This document shows positions 36,689-45,806 of a stretch of 64,000 nucleotides of DNA, piece by piece. The stretch is from Rhizobium altiplani (GTDB lineage Bacteria > Pseudomonadota > Alphaproteobacteria > Rhizobiales > Rhizobiaceae). The stretch is taken from NCBI RefSeq assembly GCF_001542405.1, contig NZ_LNCD01000092.1, forward strand, positions 1 to 64,000, written 5' to 3'. Every line of letters starts with the position of its first letter. Position 1 is the stretch's first letter. The notes below the pieces were generated by a model. The model saw only the letters and a list, made by a program, of their open reading frames with translations. It did no database searches and was not told the DNA's origin. The translations under genes were made by a program, and so were the position numbers.

Positions 36689-37155
36689 GATCAACCTTTG
36701 GATATTTTTCGCGCCCATACACTCGGCTGCGACAAATGACAGTACATGAGCCATAGCGCAACGCCGAATACCGCCTTCCGTCGCTCTTCCAGAACCCTCG
36801 GAAGAGAAAACGGCAAGATGCGTTTCGTTTGCCAGCTTGAAATCTATCCGATCGGCCGAAGGGAGGCGGGACCGACTGCGCCCCACTCCTAAACACCACC
36901 TGAGGCCGACCTGTTCATAAAGACAGATGAAACCGGGCTCGACGTAGATTGATGCAAACAGCAGAGGACGGGCACGTGGCGAAATCGAATGTGGTTCCGA
37001 TGAGACCACGGCGCAAAAACAGCAGCGGGAACGATCGATATCGGCCGGAGCGAAAATTCCGAACGGGACAGAACGGCCCGCGCAAGTCGCTGATGGGTCA
37101 TCTCAGCCATCATCATTGGAGCGGGTGGTTGGCTTACCTCCGGCGGCGCTGGTGA

Positions 37156-37521
37156 TCTCTCCGGCGTGCTGGCTCTTGCCAAGATACCGACAACGGATAC
37201 GTCGCAGGCCGTTTTTCGTTGTGCGGCGAGAGCGTGCGAATGAACTGCGTCGTCGACGGCGACACTTTCTGGTTTGGGGGGAGAAAAAACCGCATGGCGG
37301 ATATCGACACGCCGGAACTCAGCCCTCCTCGCTGCGAGGGGGAGCGGATCAAGGGCGAGGCGGCGAAGGCACGCCTGCTCACGCTTTTGAACGCGGGCAA
37401 GTTCTCGCTGTCATCAGGTTTGCGGGACGAGAACGAGCATGGCCGAAAACTCCGGAACGTCACGCGGGAGGGACGATCGCTCGGCGACCACCTCATCGAT
37501 GAAGGTCTTGCCCGGCGCTAG
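37156..37521 (+). pseudogene. Thermonuclease (SNase-like) gene with frameshifted 5' end
   Basis: The staphylococcal-nuclease-like domain is readable from QDTDNGYVAGRFSLCGESVR through VVDGDTFWFGG, RMADIDTPELSPPRCEGE and ending LIDEGLARR. The frame opens at 37156 after a stop; a TTG at 37219 could start a 100-residue product but would cut into the domain. A hydrophobic secretion segment that should precede it (PPAALVISPACWLL) lies in another frame just upstream (about 37128-37172), and a basic leader in a third (from 36976). At least one frameshift separates leader and nuclease. Catalytic-type Arg and Glu residues remain. Confidence 0.65.
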
Positions 37522-37918
37522 GACTGCGCAAGACTTTTATGGTGCGAGTAAGGAGCTGCGAGAGGATCGTCACCTGGATGGGCGGAGACCGTTTTCGGCC
37601 ACCGTGAGCATCGCGAATAGGGCCGTACGCCGCAGGCGTCTCGCCCAAAGACTTTCGGCTTTGCACGTTCGATCGACCGAGGCCCGACATATATCGATGG
37701 ATTGTCACATCAGCGCGTGTTCGTGACCCGCGATAATAGAAGCGCTCGACCAGCGCAGCACCCAGGACCGGCAGCAGCGCCAAAACCGCAAGATGGAAGA
37801 TCCTATGGAGGCCGAAAAAAATGGACACGGCGATAGCAAAGATGGCGCCCAACAACGCGCCGATGACATAGGCAGATAGCCTTTCATGTGACATCCTCAT
37901 GCTGTTTTCGAGATCCAT
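37493..37918 (-). CDS. Hypothetical membrane protein
   Basis: From MDLENSMRMSHERLSAYVIG the product has two adjoining membrane spans (VIGALLGAIFAIAVSIFFGL and FHLAVLALLPVLGAALVERF), then a basic, low-complexity tail that may be read-through of non-coding sequence. The frame is open to 38011 upstream. No family recognised. It overlaps the thermonuclease 3' end in opposite orientation. Confidence 0.45.
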   Translation of the reverse strand: MDLENSMRMSHERLSAYVIGALLGAIFAIAVSIFFGLHRIFHLAVLALLPVLGAALVERFYYRGSRTRADVTIHRYMSGLGRSNVQSRKSLGETPAAYGPIRDAHGGRKRSPPIQVTILSQLLTRTIKVLRSPSAGQDLHR

Positions 37919-38256
37919 AATCTTCTCGGAGGTGAAATCCGGGCGAAGAGAAAAACCTGCGCCAGCGCACGCCTGAAACAGTCGAAGCTCCCGGAAATAG
38001 ACCTCTCTCATTGGATGTTCGAGATTCGGCGGCAGTCGCAGACGCTCATTGTGCCAAGCCCAGTCTTGAAGGGAAACCCCGCGCAGATCCTTTAAGTTCC
38101 TTATTGATGGTCGCCCGCCGCACGGACCGGCATCCAGGTAAATTCGCGCAAGCCCGTCGTGTCCGATGGCATGCCATCAGCGATATGAATCAATCCCTGC
38201 CGACCGATTCATAAGTCTCGTTGGACGCGATTCCGCTGATCGGCGATTCTGATCTC

Positions 38257-38514
38257 ATGATCGCGCAACCCTACCATCTCTATGTCGAACGCGTTGACTC
38301 CGCCAGAAACATGGCGCGCTACTACGCCATGTCGATCGAGCCCAACCTGTTCGGGGATGTCTGCCTGCTCAGGAAGTGGGGCCGCATCGGGACAAAGGGT
38401 CAGATGATGGTCCACCATTTTGGGCGGGAAGAGGAAGCAGTTGAACTGTTTCTCGATCTGCTTCGACGGAAACGAAAACGCGGCTATCGTCCGCGCACCT
38501 CCGTGCCAACATGA
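38257..38514 (+). CDS. WGR-domain protein
   Basis: An 85-residue protein made almost entirely of one WGR domain (LLRKWGRIGTKGQMMVHHF), the nucleic-acid-associated module of PARP-like and bacterial stand-alone proteins. The start is the ATG of MIAQPYHLYVERV; a TTG 12 codons upstream is possible. Followed closely by a strong hairpin. Confidence 0.8.
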   Translation: MIAQPYHLYVERVDSARNMARYYAMSIEPNLFGDVCLLRKWGRIGTKGQMMVHHFGREEEAVELFLDLLRRKRKRGYRPRTSVPT

Positions 38515-38515
38515 G

Positions 38516-38539
38516 AATGGCCCGCCGAAACGGGCCATT
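38516..38539 (+). terminator. Hairpin after the WGR gene
   Basis: AATGGCCCG (38516-38524) and CGGGCCATT (38531-38539) pair perfectly around a 6-base loop, overlapping the area just after the WGR stop codon. The T run afterwards is weak. Confidence 0.6.
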
Positions 38540-38836
38540 ATGCCTTATCGGCACCTGTTCCAGAGGAGCCGCGGAATGCGGCGGGGAAAATTCTGGCGGC
38601 GCCAGGTTACAGCCGAACGCGCGGGCTGCAATATCCCCGATGAGAGATGACAGCTCGTTGACAAGGAGAGTTGCAATTGATTGTGATCTCTTTCGTTGCT
38701 AACGGAGATCGGCCACTCTGTTGCAAAGAGGGGTCAAGGACCGCAACCGTGTCCGTCTGCCGGCGGGAGTGTCGAGGGATGAAATCCCTGACAGCCGGGA
38801 AGCCCGATCCGGCGCACCGGCTCCCCGTCCAGCTGC

Positions 38837-38864
38837 AAAAGAGCCGCCTCAAAAGGGGCGGCTC
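38837..38864 (-). terminator. Minus-strand terminator inside the extended frame of the next gene
   Basis: On the minus strand GAGCCGCC pairs with GGCGGCTC around an 8-base loop and is followed by TTTT. It marks the natural 3' end of the gene starting at 39014. Confidence 0.65.
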
Positions 38865-39014
38865 GGCATTGATCGCACCGTCCTGTTCGGCAAGCGTCAC
38901 GACCAGATCAGCCTGGGCAAGTTCAAGCTCGCCCCCGATCTGGCGGCGCTCGGCGGCATCGCAGGCGTTCTTCAATTCGAGGCGAAGTTTTTCGATGTGC
39001 TGTCCGATCGTCAT
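38849..39014 (-). CDS. Small helical hypothetical protein, stop lost by a 1-base shift
   Basis: The product starts MTIGQHIEKLRLELKNACDA and continues LELAQADLVVTLAEQDG, a small amphipathic-helix protein common on rhizobial plasmids. The frame now runs on to 38607, through a terminator hairpin (38837-38864). A run CCCC before TTTTGA shifts the expected TGA (38849-38851) out of frame, so I give the expected natural end. The read-through product would be 135 residues. Confidence 0.55.
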
Positions 39015-39251
39015 CATCTCATCTCCTTGAGTTCGTGAAAGACGAGACCGCTGGGCGGGAGGAGATGACGGGGTCAGGGAGCGCGGCAGCCACCGGCGGA
39101 GCAAGCGCATGGGGGAGCCGATTTTGTTGGAGCTGAGGTTCGAAGCGGAGGCAAAATTGGGGGAACCGCGCGTCCTCTGACGCCGGCATTTCTGCCCGGC
39201 ACAATCGCTCCATCTGAGCAGACAATATTCCGGTTCCGTATCGCACCGAGA

Positions 39252-39286
39252 AAGCCGGCGGCAGGCTCGATGCCCGCCGCCGGCTT
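39252..39286. terminator. Long GC hairpin
   Basis: AAGCCGGCGGC (39252-39262) pairs exactly with GCCGCCGGCTT (39276-39286). A second hairpin, GCCCCGCC/GGCGGGGC (39303-39323), follows next to the DUF736 stop. Together they probably end transcription of the minus-strand DUF736 gene. The rest of 39015-39335 shows no gene. Confidence 0.6.
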
Positions 39287-39335
39287 GTCTCTATTCAGTT
39301 CAGCCCCGCCTTGGCGGCGGGGCCCTGTCCGGGTC

Positions 39336-39647
39336 TCAGTCGCGGTGGGGGCGGGACCAGATCAACTGGTAGCCGTCCTCGCCCTCGACCTCGGTCAGCG
39401 TCGCGTAGATCGGAGCGGGGAAGCTCGGGTCATCGAGCTTGACCGAGAGATAGTCCCGATCCGTCTCGGCGGAGCGCTTCTGCCAGGCCGCACCCAGCTC
39501 GACGTTGCCTGCGTAGATGCGGAAGTGCGGGCCCTTGTCGGAGTGATTGTCGATGCGAGCGATGCGGGCCTTGACGTTGAGGGCAAGGGTGCGGATCGAG
39601 CCGTTGAAGCCGGTTTCGGAAGTGGTGAAGGTGCCGATGGTTGCCAT
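39336..39647 (-). CDS. DUF736-family protein
   Basis: A 103-residue protein of the DUF736 family, very common beside ArdC-like genes on alphaproteobacterial plasmids, function unknown. Sequence markers: MATIGTFTTSETGFNGSIRT, HFRIYAGNVELGAAW and YLSVKLDDPSFPAPIYA. The ATG at 39647 has AAGGAAT upstream. The longer frame to 39872 is not supported. Confidence 0.88.
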   Translation of the reverse strand: MATIGTFTTSETGFNGSIRTLALNVKARIARIDNHSDKGPHFRIYAGNVELGAAWQKRSAETDRDYLSVKLDDPSFPAPIYATLTEVEGEDGYQLIWSRPHRD

Positions 39648-40088
39648 TGTCGTATTCCTTTGCTGTTTCGGGCCGCGCCCATCGCGGCCTCGATGGCTGT
39701 CGCAAGATCGGGGACGATCGGACCGCACCTGAAAGGCCAAAATGAAATGGAGGGCGGCCACGAGAAATTTTGTTGTTCCGCGAGGAATGGGCGCGCAGCG
39801 CTCAGGGGAATAAAGTTTCGGAGGGCCGTTGCGGTAAGACGATCGAGGCAAAGCCGGTCTTCGATCAGACATGCCTCATCGAGCCCGCGACGGTCGTGGC
39901 CTGGCGCAGTGGTCGAAGGAATATGGCAATGGCGGTTCGTCCCTCGACTGCTCCCGAACGCTGCAACGATCGCTCCGCGGTCCTGTCCACGTGCGAAACC
40001 GAAACCTCGCAGAACCAACGAGCAGGGGGCGTTGCATTGCCCGCTCCGCGCTGTCGTCGCGCCTCGCAAGCCGTCGCCTGGAGGATCC

Positions 40089-40265
40089 ATGCATCAGCAG
40101 ACAAAGCCCTTTATCGTCGAAATCAAGCCGTCCCGGAAGCTCAAGCCGATAGACCGGGAAAACTCGATCTGCGGCAAACTGCACCTTGCGACGGATCGTG
40201 ACACGCCCACCGCGACCGACGGCCGAGAGTTGTCGGCCGCCGGCGAGGCCGACGACCGGCGCTGA
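40089..40265 (+). CDS. Small conserved plasmid protein
   Basis: A 58-residue protein starting MHQQTKPFIVEIKPSRKLKP and containing SICGKLHLATD. Short proteins with a KPFIVEIK-x-SR-K-L pattern recur next to DUF736/ArdC genes in rhizobia (from memory). The ATG follows GAGGATCC. Its stop lies 8 bp from the ardC stop, convergent. The 440 bp between DUF736 and this gene contain no convincing ORF. Confidence 0.6.
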   Translation: MHQQTKPFIVEIKPSRKLKPIDRENSICGKLHLATDRDTPTATDGRELSAAGEADDRR

Positions 40266-40272
40266 CAAGTCG

Positions 40273-41196
40273 TTACGCAGCGAGCCGCTTGTCGGCCGCG
40301 TCCGGCTGCAGCGAATGCAGGAAAGTCACGGCCCGCTGCGCATGCGCCGCCGCCTGGAAGATCGCCCGTCTGTCATCGGCCAGGACCTTGAGCCAGGAAT
40401 CGAGGTAGGACGCGTGATCGGGGCGGGGCTCGAGCTCGGGAACAATCCCGAGATCGGCGCACAGGAAGCAGCTGCCGAGCTCGGCGATCAGTTCCTCGCG
40501 GGCTCGTTCAGATTTGTCCTTGGCATAGCGGCTGAGGTCGCGACCGAGGCGATGGGCCGGCGCCGTCCAATGCGTGACCTCATGACTCAAGGTCGCGTAG
40601 TAGCTTGCCGCATCCTTGAAGCTCTCAAATGGTGGCATCTGGACGACATCGGCGGCTGGCGCAAAGAAGGCCTGGTTGCCGCCATGACGAATTGAAGCAC
40701 CGGTGTTGCGGAAGAACCGATCCGCGTGCCCGATGCGCTCGACAGGATCCGGAACGGACACCGGCCGGTGATGATACTGATCGGGGAGTCCCTCGATCTG
40801 TTCGACGTTGAAGACGCTGTATGCCTTTAAGAAGGGGATTTCCCGCTCGACCTCGCCGCCGTTCCCGTCGGTTTCGGACTTAGTGAAACGGCTGGCGAAG
40901 ACGACGGTCGTGCCCGTCTCGCCTTTGCGGACCGCGGCGCCCAATTCGAGGGACTGCTTGAACGTCATCCACGTGGATGACGCGTAACCTCGCGCGACAC
41001 CCTCCGACCACAAAAGCAGCACGTTGACGCCAGAATAGGGTTGCCCATTGTAACGCAGCGGCCGGGTAATGCGACCTGCCGCGTTCGCTGAATTCCATGG
41101 TTTCATCCAAGGCCGCACGCCCTTTGCCAGGTCTTCGATGATCTTGTCGGTGATCCGGCTGTAGAGATCGACCCGCTGATTTTCTGTGTTGCTCAT
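40273..41196 (-). CDS. ardC: ArdC-like antirestriction protein (zincin-like metallopeptidase)
   Basis: A 307-residue ArdC-family protein. The N-terminal ssDNA-binding DUF1738 part (LYSRITDKIIEDLAKGVRPW) is followed by a zincin-like C-terminal domain with the metal motif HEVTHW and a downstream glutamate in EELIAELGS. ArdC proteins protect incoming plasmid DNA from restriction, which fits its place in the transferred leading area. The start at MSNTENQ is preferred over a 7-codon longer frame. Confidence 0.88.
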   Translation of the reverse strand: MSNTENQRVDLYSRITDKIIEDLAKGVRPWMKPWNSANAAGRITRPLRYNGQPYSGVNVLLLWSEGVARGYASSTWMTFKQSLELGAAVRKGETGTTVVFASRFTKSETDGNGGEVEREIPFLKAYSVFNVEQIEGLPDQYHHRPVSVPDPVERIGHADRFFRNTGASIRHGGNQAFFAPAADVVQMPPFESFKDAASYYATLSHEVTHWTAPAHRLGRDLSRYAKDKSERAREELIAELGSCFLCADLGIVPELEPRPDHASYLDSWLKVLADDRRAIFQAAAHAQRAVTFLHSLQPDAADKRLAA

Positions 41197-41469
41197 ATTC
41201 AAACTTCCCCGTTTCAAGGCCGCGCCCCTCGCGGCCCGTTACGAAGGGCGAAAGCAGGAGCAGGTTAGCCGGCGGATGCACCGGAACGGCCGCAACGCAG
41301 TGGAGGACGGCGAAGGCGTTGCGTCCGTCGGCGGCTCCTGCAGACCCTACGAAGGAACGGGCCACGACGGGCGTGCCATCGACTTCATTTCCTTTTTCTT
41401 GCTGGCGGGGTCAGCGACACGAAACAGGCCGGTCCCGCCACGGAAGCGGCCGGCTCGAGTTGATGGAAA

Positions 41470-41490
41470 GGCGGGGCCGAAGCCCCCGCC
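41470..41490 (-). terminator. Terminator after the 41499-42086 gene
   Basis: GGCGGGG and CCCCGCC pair across a 7-base loop just beyond the stop of the minus-strand gene; TTTCC follows on that strand. The 280 bp between this and ardC otherwise hold nothing recognisable. Confidence 0.6.
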
Positions 41491-41498
41491 GAAAGTGG

Positions 41499-42086
41499 TC
41501 AGTCGAAGGCGGAGATCTGCGTTTCGGTAGCCTTGCGGTAGAGCGCGTGGCCGGGCTGTTCGACGGGACGGTCGAACGGTTTCCAGGTCTCGCCGATCAC
41601 CTGGACATAGGCGGCGACGGCGCCTTCGGCCGCCATTCTGAGCGCATGGACCTGTATGCCCATGTCGGCGGCGAATTCGCGCTTGCGCTGAGCGGCGCTG
41701 TCAAAGCCGACGGGGCCGTCCAGGTCCTCGTCGCGGGCATCGTTGGCGGCTTTGGCCGTGGCATCGCGCCCCTCGGTGACCGCGCGGCTGTAGAACTGGC
41801 CGGCGCCGTGGGCCGAGCCGACGTAGGCACCGACGATCCGCTGCAGGTGGATCTGCATGGCCTTGTCGCCAAGGCCGTCGCCGAGCGCATCGGCTGTCTC
41901 CGTGACCAGCCGCTCGTGCAAGTCGCGGATGCCGTCGCTGTCGATGACGGCGGTTCCGAAACTCTCGGTGATCTTAAGTGCCTGGCTGACGTCGGGGCAG
42001 GTGAGCCGGACCATTTCGATGGTTGCGCCCTTGCGCAGTTGCACGACGCGTGTGGATTGGCGGGAGGAGGGTGTAGGCTTGGCCAT
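41499..42086 (-). CDS. Conserved rhizobial plasmid protein, function unknown
   Basis: A 195-residue protein starting MAKPTPSSRQSTRVVQLRKG, mostly helical, with LRKGATIEMVRLTCPDVSQA and ALGDGLGDKAMQIHLQRIVG. No domain, signal or membrane segment is recognised. AAAGGAAACGACATG gives a good ribosome site. It has its own downstream terminator. 42087-42453 upstream shows no gene. Confidence 0.65.
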   Translation of the reverse strand: MAKPTPSSRQSTRVVQLRKGATIEMVRLTCPDVSQALKITESFGTAVIDSDGIRDLHERLVTETADALGDGLGDKAMQIHLQRIVGAYVGSAHGAGQFYSRAVTEGRDATAKAANDARDEDLDGPVGFDSAAQRKREFAADMGIQVHALRMAAEGAVAAYVQVIGETWKPFDRPVEQPGHALYRKATETQISAFD

Positions 42087-42453
42087 GTCGTTTCCTTTCG
42101 AAGTCGTCCGGAGCGGCTCCGGCCCATGCCGGCTTGCCCTTCGGTGCGGTCACCTCGAACCGGCGGAAAGACGGGCGCTTCAGGGTCCGGCCCCACCTGG
42201 ACGAGCGGAGCCGGTTTGCTTGCGACGAGGGCAAGCTGCCCTCGACGGAGCACGCGAGCCTGCTCCGAGAACGACGGCGGGGTCCGGCCGCGCCGCGGCG
42301 CGACAGCGGCCTTGAAGCGCACGGACGCCGGTTCAGACCTCAGCAAAACCGAAGGGCGATCCGGCGTGGGGAGGAAGATGACGTCCTCGAATGAACGAAC
42401 AGGCGTTTCCGGGGAACCCTGGCTTCCCCACGCGCTGCACATGAACGCTCGGC

Positions 42454-42655
42454 CTATCGCTTGGTCAGCTTAGGCAAGCGATAGGATTGCAGCCAGCCGG
42501 ACCGTGCGAGTTGCGAAGGCCGCGCAGCAGACCGCTGCCGTCATGAGGCGGGCCCGCCCCAACCAGGCGTTGTTGAGGATTGATTTCCAGCGTCGACGAT
42601 GCCTGCGGCGTAGGCCGGAAGCGCCGCTTGCTGCTCCGCCGTCAGGGCGGGCAAT
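42454..42655 (-). pseudogene. Frameshifted small conserved gene
   Basis: The minus strand reads PALTAEQQAALPAYAAG in one frame, RWKSILNNAWLGR in a second and WLQSYRLPKLTKR plus stop in a third. Joined they resemble a small family found downstream of the neighbouring gene on rhizobial plasmids (family recalled, not compared). Two frame changes within 200 bp mean it is broken. Confidence 0.5.
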
Positions 42656-42860
42656 GCTTCACGGCGACAACCGGCAACACGCGTATTTGGCCGCCATCCG
42701 GCTCCGCTTCCCTGGCCGCAATCAGGCGCCTGAGCTCAGCCGGGCCGGCGCTCAGAAAGGCTTGGCCTTCGAAATGGTGAAATTGCCGCCAGAACGCGGT
42801 TCGCTCGGCCGGCGATCCTCCGATGCCGGCTCTCCGCTCCAGGTCGCCGATGGTGCTCAT
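42642..42860 (-). CDS. Small conserved plasmid protein
   Basis: A 72-residue protein starting MSTIGDLERRAGIGGSPAER with RTAFWRQFHHFEGQAFLSAG. The function is unknown. The ATG at 42860 is preferred over the longer frame (42917). It lies 53 bp after the next small gene and overlaps the frameshifted gene, suggesting a small operon. Confidence 0.55.
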   Translation of the reverse strand: MSTIGDLERRAGIGGSPAERTAFWRQFHHFEGQAFLSAGPAELRRLIAAREAEPDGGQIRVLPVVAVKHCPP

Positions 42861-42913
42861 GGCAACGCCCTCCACGCAGTTGCGACGACGCGGCCATCCA
42901 ATTCGGCTCGCGC

Positions 42914-43150
42914 TCAAAGTGCGGCGATTGTCGCGTCCTGCCGAGCAAGATTCCGCGTAAGCGCATCGACTTCCGGCTGTCGCTCGGCCGTCAGACTGCC
43001 AGATTGGTGCGGTAGCGTTCGAGGAAGGCGCCGTCCAAGCAGGGGAATGAGCGCGGTTAGCCGGTCGATGAGATCGAGCTGGTGCTGCGTCTTTCGCCGT
43101 GCCGCTTCCATTCTGGCAAGCTCGCCGAGCTGTCGTTCGGAATTGGCCAT
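42914..43150 (-). CDS. Small hypothetical protein
   Basis: A 78-residue, Arg-rich helical protein starting MANSERQLGELARMEAARRK. No family recognised. The start at 43150 is chosen over the frame start at 43255, which overlaps the TOPRIM gene. It follows that gene by 62 bp on the same strand. Confidence 0.5.
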   Translation of the reverse strand: MANSERQLGELARMEAARRKTQHQLDLIDRLTALIPLLGRRLPRTLPHQSGSLTAERQPEVDALTRNLARQDATIAAL

Positions 43151-43212
43151 TACGCCGCCCTCCCGCGCCAACCGGCGCAGCTGGAGGGGCCGTCTAGGCG
43201 GCATGCTTCGTC

Positions 43213-44343
43213 TCATTGATGACGAAACCGACGGAATATTCTTGGCTCGGCACAAGGAAGCGGCGCGTCTACGTGGTCGCCGCGCTTGCCGCCGACCGCC
43301 GCGATCACCTGGGTCATGCCGCCGACATCGCGGCCGGCGGGGTCCAGGGCCGGCTCACGGGCAAAGCCTCCGTTGACGCGGCCGGAGCGCATGCGGCACG
43401 CCTCCTCTTCTTTCCTCCCACCCTCGCTTTTCCTGTTCTCATTCCTTCGCTTCGCGCGAGCCTTCAGGGCCTCGTTCCAGTCTTCTTGCGGTGGGCGGAG
43501 CCGCATCCAATCGCAGCCGGCCCCATGGGCAAGCGCGCGCAATCGCTCGGCAAACAGATCGCCTTGGGGATTGGCGTCGGTGGCGGCGACAAGCTGAACG
43601 GTGGGGCGTGAAGCCAGCGCGCCAAGGGCTGCGGCCGTGATCGGAGACCAGCCGCCGCCGGTGCTGAGATAAAGTGTACCATCACGTAACCCCTCGATTG
43701 CCGCCAGGCTCATGGCGTCGATCGCAGCTTCCGTCACGGCCAAGCGCATTGCAGCGTCAGGGCCGAGGCGGAACAGAACCTTCGCTCCCCCGCTGGCAAA
43801 GCCACGATATTGCGGACCGCGCGCCTCCCAGCCTGTGATGTCGCCCGCATGGTTCGTATGAGCGGCCCATAGGCTGCCCTGCGGCCCTTCCCGGAGGAGT
43901 TCGCGTTTGATCGCCGTGCGGAGCAGGGATGTTGGAAGGCAGCGCTCGTCGTGCAGGTAGCGCCATGTCAATGAGCCAGGCCACGGGCGGCGGCGTGCTC
44001 GCCAACGATCGGTAAGGGAAAGGTCGGATTTGTCTGCAGCGCTTAGAGATTTCCATTCGGGCGCGGAAATTTCGAACCCCACCAGAGCCGCGACCTTTTC
44101 GATGGCCTCGTGAAAGCTGGCGCGATCCAGGTGCTCGACGAGCCCGAAGACATCACCCTTCGCCTCGCTGAGCGGGTCGAACCATCCGCGCCCTTGATGT
44201 GTGACGATGACGATCTCACTGCTGCGTCGAAACTTTACCGCCCGGCGGGTGCTTTCCTTGACATCAATGGCAAATCCGGCCTGTTCCAGCACAGCTGCGC
44301 AGCTTACGGCATCGCGTAGCGCCTCTATCTCTCTTCTCTCCAT
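43213..44343 (-). CDS. DUF3991/TOPRIM-domain protein (primase-like)
   Basis: A 376-residue protein with an N-terminal DUF3991-type segment (EIALRDAVSCAAVLEQ-like, then FDPLSEAKGDVFGLVEHL) and a C-terminal TOPRIM fold (RLAVTEAAIDAMSLAAIE with Glu, then VQLVAATDANPQGDLFAERL with the DAN metal-site motif). Such proteins are common on conjugative plasmids and are thought to act in DNA priming or processing. GGAGGAAGG abuts the ATG at 44343; an upstream start at 44394 is also possible. The C-terminal 60 residues are low-complexity. Confidence 0.8.
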   Translation of the reverse strand: MERREIEALRDAVSCAAVLEQAGFAIDVKESTRRAVKFRRSSEIVIVTHQGRGWFDPLSEAKGDVFGLVEHLDRASFHEAIEKVAALVGFEISAPEWKSLSAADKSDLSLTDRWRARRRPWPGSLTWRYLHDERCLPTSLLRTAIKRELLREGPQGSLWAAHTNHAGDITGWEARGPQYRGFASGGAKVLFRLGPDAAMRLAVTEAAIDAMSLAAIEGLRDGTLYLSTGGGWSPITAAALGALASRPTVQLVAATDANPQGDLFAERLRALAHGAGCDWMRLRPPQEDWNEALKARAKRRNENRKSEGGRKEEEACRMRSGRVNGGFAREPALDPAGRDVGGMTQVIAAVGGKRGDHVDAPLPCAEPRIFRRFRHQ

Positions 44344-44469
44344 CCTTCCTCCGATCGCGAAAGCGATCGCCTCCTGCTCGTCGGTTCTATTCATCGGCCA
44401 CTTCACCGGGCGTGAAGAGCAAAGGCCGCAAGGGCGCGGCTTGCAATTTGGTGAATCATGCAAGGTCGG

Positions 44470-44595
44470 CCGCGGCGGAGCCTCCCTTGCGGCCTGCCGC
44501 TCGCAAGCGGCACGCCTAAGGTGCCGCCGGCTCAATGCCACGGCGTGTATTCATGGACGATCTCAAGATCGTCGTCGGCGTCGTTTTCGTCAGAC
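44470..44595. repeat. Dispersed repeat, copy 1 (with copy 2 at about 46268-46405)
   Basis: The two segments share the 3' end of the small acidic gene (for example GTGTATTCA, then GGACGATCTCAAGATCGTCG) and the GC-rich sequence beyond its stop (CCGCTCGCAAGCGG, CCGCCGGCTCAATGC). A related piece with GCAAAGCCTCCGTTG occurs in the TOPRIM gene tail near 43355-43400. This looks like an ancient duplication of gene end plus flank. Confidence 0.6.
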
Positions 44596-44702
44596 GGCGG
44601 GATGCCGTATTTGCCGTCGACCGAGAAGAGGGTGATCGGAACCACAAGGTCGCGGGAGAGCTGGAATGCGTGGAACTGGGCGAGTGAGAGGTCGTGCGAC
44701 AT
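44532..44702 (-). CDS. Small acidic hypothetical protein
   Basis: A 56-residue protein starting MSHDLSLAQFHAFQLSRDLV and ending in an acidic tail, DDDLEIVHEYTPWH. A damaged relative lies at 46342-46450. Function unknown. Between it and the next gene (44703-45053) nothing is recognised. Confidence 0.6.
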   Translation of the reverse strand: MSHDLSLAQFHAFQLSRDLVVPITLFSVDGKYGIPPSDENDADDDLEIVHEYTPWH

Positions 44703-45053
44703 GTGAGAGGCCCCTTCGGAGCGGGCCAATTCCCGCTCGATGGCTCCTCAGAAGGCCCGGGGGGCGCGATCACCGCGACGCGAAGCAGAAGCGGCCGAAG
44801 CTTGCGCACGGACTCCTTGCGGGTTGATCGTGGAAGATCCGGAACCGGGCCAGGACGCCATCAAATGAGAGCGGGATTGGACTGCGCCGATGGATTGCGC
44901 CAAATGCATCCTGATCTTGCGATCTCGATAGCTCCAGCCGGCAAGGTCCTGAAAACAGATCGCGGGCGGCCGGCGTGACATTAGCCGATTTCAACTGGCG
45001 AAGAATCTTGGTATCTCACCGGGTAGGTGGCAGGGCGGCATAGGGAAGTGACA

Positions 45054-45353
45054 ATGGATTCACGCAGGGACATAGCCGAACGGGTCATCGCGCGTTGGAA
45101 GGCGCGAGGGATCCGGATCGATGAAGACCCCGGTTTCATGGAACTGGTCGCACTTTGGACGGCAGGGACGATCGAGTCCGATGAAATGCGCCGCCGGTAT
45201 GCCGCGCTCCTGCGCGAGCGGTCCCTGTCCAGATCAAGCCCACTTGACCTGCACCCCTCCGGCGAAGAGCCGGATGTCGATCATCAATCCATTGCCATTC
45301 CAGACGACGAACCGGATGAGCGGGAAGGCTTCGTTCAGCCGGCGCAATGGTGA
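45054..45353 (+). CDS. Hypothetical cytoplasmic protein
   Basis: A 99-residue protein starting MDSRRDIAERVIARWKARGI, helical at the N-terminus (MELVALWTAGTIESDEMRRR) and acidic at the C-terminus. No domain recognised; antitoxin-like size and charge but no toxin partner nearby. The ATG at 45054 is preferred to a GTG-type start 9 codons upstream. Confidence 0.6.
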   Translation: MDSRRDIAERVIARWKARGIRIDEDPGFMELVALWTAGTIESDEMRRRYAALLRERSLSRSSPLDLHPSGEEPDVDHQSIAIPDDEPDEREGFVQPAQW

Positions 45354-45806
45354 CTTTAACAGGGCACAGAGCGAGTCCTTCGCCCGCCTGTCAACCGGCG
45401 CTTCCTCGCGCGGGAATGCCGAGAATAAAGAGAGATGCCAGGTGCAGGCCTGAAGTCGCAACCCCGCACCGTCATCAACCGGCGAAAGGTCGCGGCAGCG
45501 CGCCTCGCGCGGCGAAGGGCTGCCTGGTGTTTACCCTCGCGTATTTTCCCACCGGCTGCCGACACCAGGATCAGCCATTGAGCAACGCACGAATTGCGCT
45601 GCCGCGTTCCGCCGCCTGCCAAAGGCCTTCCCAGCCTCGTGCGCCTCCCAGTAATACCGTGATTGAAGAGATCTTGGCCTCAGGCGAAACTGTCGGAGTT
45701 CGGCGGCGCCATCTCTGCGGGGACTGGGGACCCACGTGACAGCTGTGCCCCCGGGATCACGCACGGGGTGCGGCTGCCGACCCGGCAGATAGACCGGGAA
45801 ATCTCT

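Noticed and set aside
39270..40265. 331-codon plus-strand frame
   Set aside because: Only the last 58 codons look like protein; the rest lies opposite DUF736 and non-coding sequence.
41319..42473. Plus-strand open frame of 384 codons
   Set aside because: It covers the real minus-strand gene at 41499-42086 and its flank; composition is that of a GC-rich shadow frame.
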